Shown here: positions 59,437-64,000 of the stretch, one piece after another
How the letters are laid out: each line of letters begins with the position of its first letter
Position numbering within the stretch: the stretch's first letter is position 1
Assembly (NCBI GenBank): GCA_934446355.1
Contig: CAKSEC010000009.1
Location: 40,844-104,843 of the forward strand
Direction: 5' to 3'
Length of the DNA: 64,000 bases
DNA from: an uncultured Oscillospiraceae bacterium
GTDB lineage: Bacteria > Bacillota > Clostridia > Oscillospirales > Ruminococcaceae
Position numbers and translations under genes: made by a program
Notes under the pieces: model-generated
The model's input: only the letters and a program-made list of their open reading frames with translations
Databases searched by the model: none
Told to the model about the DNA's origin: nothing

Positions 59437-60180
59437 TTAGTTTATGCTGGTCATTGAGCCCTTTATCGTCATCGAGCCGCTGCTCTTTACCGTCACCGAG
59501 CCGCTGCCCTCTATCTGCGCCGTTCCGCTCGCCTTTGCCTTTATCTGCGCAGAACTCAGCGTTATTTCCTTGTTCGTCTTTATTTCAACCGCACCCGACG
59601 TTCCGTCGCAGGTTATGGTGACTCCGCTGCCGACCTTTATCACCAGCTTCTTGTCGCAGGTGAGCTCCACTGTGCCGCCGTCCTCTTTCATGGTCAGCTT
59701 GTTCTTTCCATCGGTCACCGAAATAAGCTTCTTTTCGTCGTCGAGAAGCACTTCCCTGCCCTTGGGCGTGGATACGGTTATCTTCTCCTTTTTGTCCTCG
59801 TCGCCGAACTCCAGAAAGCTCTTGTTCGGCGTTGACAGGCGGTACTGCTGATTCTTCCCGCACTTTACCGCAAGCGGCGGCTTGGACTTGCTCACCCACA
59901 AGCTTCCCAGCACGAACGGGCGGTGGATATCTCCGTCCTCATACGCCAGCACCACGATATCCTCAACGTTCGGGTGGAAGAAAAATCCGCATTCTTTCCC
60001 GCCGAACGGCGTCATGCAGTGTATCCAGCCGGTCTCGCCGAGGTTCTTGTCTGCGCTGATATATGCACACTTCACCCTGCCCAAGTCCTTGGGGTCTTTT
60101 ATGGAAGTGACCTTGGCAAGTGCGATACCGCCGCAGGAAGAACCCCTGCCGCCTGCGTTCATCATATCAAATCCGTCCAT
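59437..60180 (-). CDS. gp5/VgrG-like spike protein
   Basis: A 247-residue protein. An OB-fold gp5-like domain (ALAKVTSIKDPKDLGRVKC, GWIHCMTPFGGKECGFFFHP, EDGDIHRPFVLGSLW) is followed by a repetitive beta-strand region of short, alternating strands (KEKITVSTPKG, GSGVTITCDGTSG, GSGSVTVKSSGSMTIKG) that should form the trimeric beta-helix needle. It is the central spike tipped by the PAAR-like protein. Hub and spike, which are a single polypeptide in many Afp8/VgrG proteins, are two genes here. GGAGGT precedes the ATG. Confidence 0.9.
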   Translation of the reverse strand: MDGFDMMNAGGRGSSCGGIALAKVTSIKDPKDLGRVKCAYISADKNLGETGWIHCMTPFGGKECGFFFHPNVEDIVVLAYEDGDIHRPFVLGSLWVSKSKPPLAVKCGKNQQYRLSTPNKSFLEFGDEDKKEKITVSTPKGREVLLDDEKKLISVTDGKNKLTMKEDGGTVELTCDKKLVIKVGSGVTITCDGTSGAVEIKTNKEITLSSAQIKAKASGTAQIEGSGSVTVKSSGSMTIKGSMTSIN

Positions 60181-60192
60181 GCTCGACCTCCG

Positions 60193-61251
60193 TCAGACTG
60201 TCGGCGAGCAGAAGCCCACCGTCGTGAGAAATCCACCCGCACTGAAGCGGTGAGTCACCGATGTGACATAATATGTGCCGTTTATCTTCGGGTCAAGTCC
60301 CCCGAAGCGTATCTTCGTACCGGGCTTCAGCGATTCATTGCCGACCACCTGCGCCTGTCCCGTGCAAAGCTTCAGACAGCTTTCACGCATAAGCGCTTCG
60401 GCGTATATCTTGGCTTCGCTCTGATTTTTCAGCGTTTTGCAGACCTTTTCAAGCACCTTTGCCTTGACCGGCGGGCAAAGCGACGCACCGCTTTTTCCTG
60501 CGCCGGAAAGCGGCGTGCAGTCCGCCGAAAAATCCTCTATGGTATCGGGCGTAGTGCCAAGCACACGCACCTTGCCGAGCTGTCCGGAAAGCACGACGTT
60601 CCTTGAAAAGCTAAGCAGGTTCTTTCCCCAGTCGTAGCTTTCACCCATGGAAGCGGTGGTGTATATATTCTTCACGAACATCAGCTTTGTTCCGGTCATG
60701 CAGAACGAACAGCCGGAAAGCTTCGCCAGCATACAGATGAACGAGTAGTCGTCCATGTCGTGCTGATTCAGCGGGTATTCCTTATCCGCAGCCCCCGGCA
60801 CGGATACGGTCACGCCGTCGGTGTAGCTTTTTATCGGCGAAAGAAGCTTGTTGACTATCTGGCTCACGCTCTCGTTTTCAAAGCCCTCACGCGAGGTATT
60901 GCCCATGAGCAGTCCTCTTGCATCAAGGCAGGATATCGTCATGGATACGCCGTCCTGCGAAAAATCCACGCCCACAGAGTTTATGTAGCCCATGAACACA
61001 GGCTTCGTCAGCTTGTAGCCCATCTCCACCTTGACCTTTTTGCCTGCGGTGGCTGTGCCGATAATGCTGCCCGCCGTGCTGTTCTTGTGGCTGTACTCGC
61101 AGAATATGGATATTTCGCAGCTGTTAGCCATTTCAGAAGCGGTAAGCTGCACCGAAACGGATTCTATCATATTTGACGACGCCTTGAGCTGCTTGCCGTC
61201 AATAAATACCTTGCACTGCGGAACAAAGACCGCCTGCGGGTCAAGCTTCAT
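60193..61251 (-). CDS. gp27-like hub protein (phage late-control D family)
   Basis: A 352-residue protein of the gpD/gp27 hub family. Landmarks are QCKVFIDGKQLKASSNMIESVSVQ-like opening strands, GYINSVGVDFSQDGVSMTISCLDARGLL, YPLNQHDMDDYSFICMLAKLSG (the family's Y-x-Q-x-x-x-x-D-F-x-x-L-A motif) and PGTKIRFGGLDPKINGTYYVTSVTHRF at the end. It adapts the trimeric spike to the sixfold tube. It ends 12 bp before the spike gene, consistent with one hub-spike complex encoded by two genes. Confidence 0.88.
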   Translation of the reverse strand: MKLDPQAVFVPQCKVFIDGKQLKASSNMIESVSVQLTASEMANSCEISIFCEYSHKNSTAGSIIGTATAGKKVKVEMGYKLTKPVFMGYINSVGVDFSQDGVSMTISCLDARGLLMGNTSREGFENESVSQIVNKLLSPIKSYTDGVTVSVPGAADKEYPLNQHDMDDYSFICMLAKLSGCSFCMTGTKLMFVKNIYTTASMGESYDWGKNLLSFSRNVVLSGQLGKVRVLGTTPDTIEDFSADCTPLSGAGKSGASLCPPVKAKVLEKVCKTLKNQSEAKIYAEALMRESCLKLCTGQAQVVGNESLKPGTKIRFGGLDPKINGTYYVTSVTHRFSAGGFLTTVGFCSPTV

Positions 61252-61302
61252 GCTTCTTCTCTGCCTTTCGTGTTATTCTATGTGCGGCTTTAGCGCACCT
61301 TG

Positions 61303-62010
61303 TCAGTCTAGTATCGGCGGTATCACTATATCAGTGCCCGATTCCAGAAGTCTGGGATTCTCGATACCGTTTGCCTGCGCTATCCTGCGCCATTCTCCGC
61401 AGTCGCCGTATTCCGCAAACGCAAAGGCATACAGCCTGTCGCCGTCGGACACGGTGCGTGCTTTTGTGCGGTCGGGCGAATTACGCACGTTGTTGTCCAT
61501 CTTATCGGATATCAGCGAAATATCGACCACTGCCCTGACAGGTCTGCCGTTGAAAGCAAACATCGTGAACCGCTGAGATATCGACAATATGTAACCCTTA
61601 AAGCTTATCGAGCCCCACACAAATTCCACCAGACTTGGCGCATGGATATCGGAATTGACGGTGGTAAGCTTCATAAGCGGCTCTGTGAACAGCCTGACGT
61701 CCATTTTCAGCAGGTCGGGAGCGGCGGCTGAAAGCAGGCTTATCGGCTGATTTGAAGCCTCGCCCACGCTGTAGGTATCGAACAGCAGACTGAAACTCAT
61801 GACCTCTGCCTCGCCGCTTACAAACTGCAGCACCGGACGGTCAAGTCCGGGAATCTTGTGCTGAGCATAGTTCACATTGCGCTGTATGGTGAAGTCAGTC
61901 GGGTTGAATACGCAGGGGATAGTGCCCACGGAAGCTATCATCGTACTTACATTAAGCAGCTTGTTTGCGCCGTCCAGCACCTTTATCTTCGCCTTGATAG
62001 GTCCTATCAT
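61303..62010 (-). CDS. LysM-domain tube-baseplate adaptor (Afp7-like)
   Basis: A 235-residue protein. The body (VFNPTDFTIQRNVNYAQHKI, FSLLFDTYSVG, FKGYILSISQRFTMF, RAVVDISLI) matches the Afp7/gp53-type family that joins the tube to the hub. A C-terminal LysM motif (VSDGDRLYAFAFAEYGDCGE, RRIAQANGI, IPPIL) closes it, as in eCIS and Photorhabdus PVC homologues. GAGGGGAG precedes the ATG. Its position before the hub, spike and gp25 genes follows the canonical order of eCIS loci. Confidence 0.9.
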   Translation of the reverse strand: MIGPIKAKIKVLDGANKLLNVSTMIASVGTIPCVFNPTDFTIQRNVNYAQHKIPGLDRPVLQFVSGEAEVMSFSLLFDTYSVGEASNQPISLLSAAAPDLLKMDVRLFTEPLMKLTTVNSDIHAPSLVEFVWGSISFKGYILSISQRFTMFAFNGRPVRAVVDISLISDKMDNNVRNSPDRTKARTVSDGDRLYAFAFAEYGDCGEWRRIAQANGIENPRLLESGTDIVIPPILD

Positions 62011-62032
62011 AGTTCAGTTCTCCCCTCTGCTT

Positions 62033-64000
62033 TCAAAGCCCAATTCTGCGCCGATCTCTTGCGAGTCTGCTTTCGATGCGCTCGTATACCTTGTCAGCCA
62101 GTCTTGTTATCTCCTCACGGCTCATTCTGTCAACGGAAATGTCTGTCGATGTGCTGACCTTAGCCGGCGAACTTTGCGTGATTATCCTCCGGTTTTCCGC
62201 AGGTTTTTCCGGCTGCGGCTTTTCCTTTAGTTCGACCGGAGGAAGCTGGCTCATATACGGGTTTTGCGCCGTGAATCTGTCCATTTCTTTCGGCGGTACA
62301 AGCATGACCATCTCGTCAGCGCCGCCGCTCTGTCTGAATGTGAACGCCTGTCTTACTGCGTTTCGCTCCGGTATCGGCTGTGCCCGGTGCATAAGCCGTG
62401 CAATATGACCGGACATCGGAGAAACAATGCTTTCCCTGACAATAGCCACCCTGCGCAGTCCGCCGTCACGTCCTGCATTTCCCACAGCAGTATTTTCTGT
62501 GAGTCCGCTCGTCTGCGCTTCTTGCTCGATCTGCTGAGAAAGCCCGCTCAGCGGCACTTCTCCGCGCTCCTGTGGTAGGGGCTTTACCGTGCCGGAAAGC
62601 AGTGCGGTCTGCGATGTTTCGGCGGTTACCAAATCCCGCTCAACTGTGGTATTTCTGCTTGCGACCGACTGCCCGCCCGACTGCGTAACGCTCTCAAGAA
62701 CTGCGGTATGATTATCGCTATCAGACTGCTGATGAAGCCCGCTCAGCGGCACTTCTCCGCGCTCCTGAGTTAGGGGCTTTACCGTGCCGGAAAGCGGTGT
62801 GTTCTGCGATGTTTCAGCGGTTACCGAATCCCGCTCAACTGTGGTATTTCTGCTTGCGACCGACTGACCGCCCGACTGCAAAACGCTCGCACGAACTGCG
62901 CCCTGACTATCGCCCTCAGACTGCTGAGAAAGCCCGCTCAGCGGCACTTCTCCGCGCTCCTGAGGTAGGGGCTTTACCGTGCCGGAAAGCGGTGCGGTCT
63001 GCGATGTTTCAGCGGTGGATTCGCTCCGTTGCTCAGCGGTCTGCAGTGCTCTTTCAGCTACTGCAGAAGCCTGCCGAACTGCGCCCTGACTATCGCCCTC
63101 AGACTGCTGAGAAAGCCCGCTCAACGGAATTTCTCTGCGTTCCTGAGGTAGGGGCTTTACCGTGCCGGAAAGGGGTGCGGTCTGCGCCGTTTCAGCGGTG
63201 GATTCGCTATGTTGTTCGGTGGTCTGCGGTGCTCTTTCAGCAACTTCGGAAACCTGCTGAACTGCGCCCTGACTATCGCCCTCAGACTGCTGAGAAAGCC
63301 CACTCAGCGGGATTTCTGTGCGCTCCTGTGGCAGGGGCTTTACCGTGCCGGAAAGCGGTGCGGTCTGCGCCGTTTCAGCGGTGGATTCGCTATGTTGCTC
63401 GGTTGTTTGCGGTGCTCTTTCAGCAACTTCGGAAACCTGCTGAACTGCGCCCTGACTATCGCCCTCAGACTGCTGAGAAAGCCCGCTCAGCGGTATTTCT
63501 CTGCGTTCCTGAGGTAGGGGCTTTACCGTGCCGGAAAGCGGTGTGTTCTGCGATGTTTCAGCGGTTACCGAATCCCGCTCAACTGTGGTATTTCTACTTG
63601 CGACCGACTGACCGCCCGACTGCAAAACGCTCTCACTGAATGCGCCCTGACTATCGCTCTCAGACTGCTGAGGAAGCCCGCTCAGCGGTATTTCTCTGCG
63701 TTCCTGTGGTAGGGGCTTTACTGTGCCGGAAAGGGGTGCGGTCTGCGCCGCTTCGGCGGTTACCGTTCCCCGCTCAACTGTGGTATTTCTGCTTGCGACC
63801 GACTGACCGCCCGACTGCGCAACGCTCTCACTGAATGCGCCCTGACTACCGCCCTCAGACTGCTGAGGAAGCCCGCTCAGCGACACTTCTCTGCGCTCCT
63901 GAGTTAGGGGCTTTACTGTGCCGGAAAGTGGTACGTTCTGCGATGTTTCAGTGGTTACCGAATCCCGCTCAACTGTGGTATTTCTGCCAGCGACCGACTG
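62033..64000 (-). CDS. Repeat-containing CIS protein, 5' end beyond the window
   Basis: The frame is open to the right edge, so the gene is longer than seen; a GTG at 63886 is internal to a repeat. At least 650 residues are visible. Most are repeats of 61 or 65 residues with the text PLSGTVKPLPQERREIPLSGL, rich in Gln, Ser, Glu and Thr, with no Cys, and expected to be disordered or extended. The non-repeat C-terminus (about 170 residues) ends MSREEITRLADKVYERIESR followed by a basic tail, which is like the ends of eCIS proteins located between tube and LysM genes. It might be a linker, a length ruler or a scaffold; it is not a classical helical tape measure. Confidence 0.8.
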   Translation of the reverse strand, partial: QSVAGRNTTVERDSVTTETSQNVPLSGTVKPLTQERREVSLSGLPQQSEGGSQGAFSESVAQSGGQSVASRNTTVERGTVTAEAAQTAPLSGTVKPLPQERREIPLSGLPQQSESDSQGAFSESVLQSGGQSVASRNTTVERDSVTAETSQNTPLSGTVKPLPQERREIPLSGLSQQSEGDSQGAVQQVSEVAERAPQTTEQHSESTAETAQTAPLSGTVKPLPQERTEIPLSGLSQQSEGDSQGAVQQVSEVAERAPQTTEQHSESTAETAQTAPLSGTVKPLPQERREIPLSGLSQQSEGDSQGAVRQASAVAERALQTAEQRSESTAETSQTAPLSGTVKPLPQERGEVPLSGLSQQSEGDSQGAVRASVLQSGGQSVASRNTTVERDSVTAETSQNTPLSGTVKPLTQERGEVPLSGLHQQSDSDNHTAVLESVTQSGGQSVASRNTTVERDLVTAETSQTALLSGTVKPLPQERGEVPLSGLSQQIEQEAQTSGLTENTAVGNAGRDGGLRRVAIVRESIVSPMSGHIARLMHRAQPIPERNAVRQAFTFRQSGGADEMVMLVPPKEMDRFTAQNPYMSQLPPVELKEKPQPEKPAENRRIITQSSPAKVSTSTDISVDRMSREEITRLADKVYERIESRLARDRRRIGL
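62540..64000 (-). repeat. Tandem array of 183- and 195-bp in-frame repeats
   Basis: The landmark GCTTTACCGTGCC (or ACTGTGCC) recurs at 62581, 62776, 62971, 63154, 63337, 63520, 63715 and 63910. The spacings are 195, 195, 183, 183, 183, 195 and 195 bp, all multiples of three (65 or 61 codons). The longer unit carries a GGQSVASRNTTVERD segment; the shorter one carries VAERAPQTTEQHSEST instead. Three short units are grouped in the centre. The array continues past the right edge. Confidence 0.95.

Noticed and set aside
62797..63639. Plus-strand open frame rich in Arg and Pro over the repeat array
   Set aside because: It mirrors the repeats in another frame, has no ribosome site, and the minus-strand frame continues into a non-repeat C-terminus with eCIS-like ending.
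62540..64000. Regular repeats as a CRISPR array
   Set aside because: Period of 183/195 bp is far too long, there are no variable spacers, all units stay in one frame and the text is a clean coding repeat.
35540..64000. Prophage
   Set aside because: No terminase, portal, capsid, integrase, holin or endolysin genes are seen, while DUF4255, DUF4280, DUF4157 and LysM genes mark an eCIS. Genes to the right are unseen, so this holds for the window only.
35540..64000. Type VI secretion system
   Set aside because: No TssJLM membrane complex, TssE/TssK set or ClpV-like gene is present, and the cell type is expected to have one membrane.

Overview
The window looks like the chromosome of a spore-lineage, fibre-degrading Firmicute close to Ruminococcus (Oscillospiraceae). 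This is inferred from gene content, not from a search. It has a dgt-dnaG-rpoD replication/transcription cluster, a 29-residue SpoVM-like peptide, a GH5_8-type beta-mannanase lipoprotein, YngK/GHL10-type lipoproteins, sigma-A promoters with 17-bp spacers, strong GGAGG ribosome sites, and no outer-membrane biogenesis genes. No rRNA, tRNA, insertion sequence or CRISPR array was found.

Left part (1-35.5 kb) is mostly housekeeping and cell envelope. In order it holds: dgt (partial), dnaG and two tandem rpoD-type sigma factors; a LacI regulator; a small membrane protein and SpoVM; a leftward metal/amino-acid operon (two COG0523 GTPases, one fused to a YcgQ-like domain and one with a ~90-residue His-rich insert, then mtnA and a PepV-type dipeptidase); a frameshifted flavodoxin-fold oxidoreductase and a flavodoxin; a DUF368 (undecaprenyl-phosphate transporter family) gene downstream of a P-type ATPase in which every catalytic motif is altered; an EAL phosphodiesterase; a mannanase-AraC-recO operon; a rightward cell-wall set (M23 peptidase, GHL10 lipoprotein, GHL-amidase fusion, glmS); a GNAT-hisS-rimM-trmD-era run in which TrmD carries a C-terminal ASCH domain; a zinc-ribbon membrane protein; and azlC with an azlD broken by an amber codon.

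Right part (35.5-64 kb) is one dense leftward gene block with overlapping or nearly abutting genes. It encodes the baseplate, hub, spike and cap end of an extracellular-type contractile injection system (eCIS, Afp/PVC-like): LysM tube-end protein, gp27-like hub, gp5-like spike, gp25 wedge, two baseplate-J-like proteins, a tail-protein-I-like protein, a Pvc16/DUF4255 protein, a PAAR-like DUF4280 tip and a DUF4157 HExxH protein. Sheath, tube, tape-measure and AAA+ ATPase genes are not in the window and should lie beyond the right edge. There is no capsid, portal, terminase, integrase or lysis gene.

The unusual feature is that the structural genes are interleaved with a membrane/sensory set: a two-Cache-HAMP protein with a class III cyclase-like domain that has lost its metal ligands, a MORN-repeat membrane protein, a TolC-like exported coiled-coil protein, a standalone dual-sensor membrane protein, an MFS transporter carrying the same dual-sensor module, a GNAT protein and an orphan ABC-type solute-binding lipoprotein. 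I propose, as inference, that this is a CIS whose assembly, anchoring or firing is tied to ligand sensing at the membrane. The gene at the right edge encodes a protein with perfectly in-frame 61/65-residue Gln/Ser/Glu-rich repeats.
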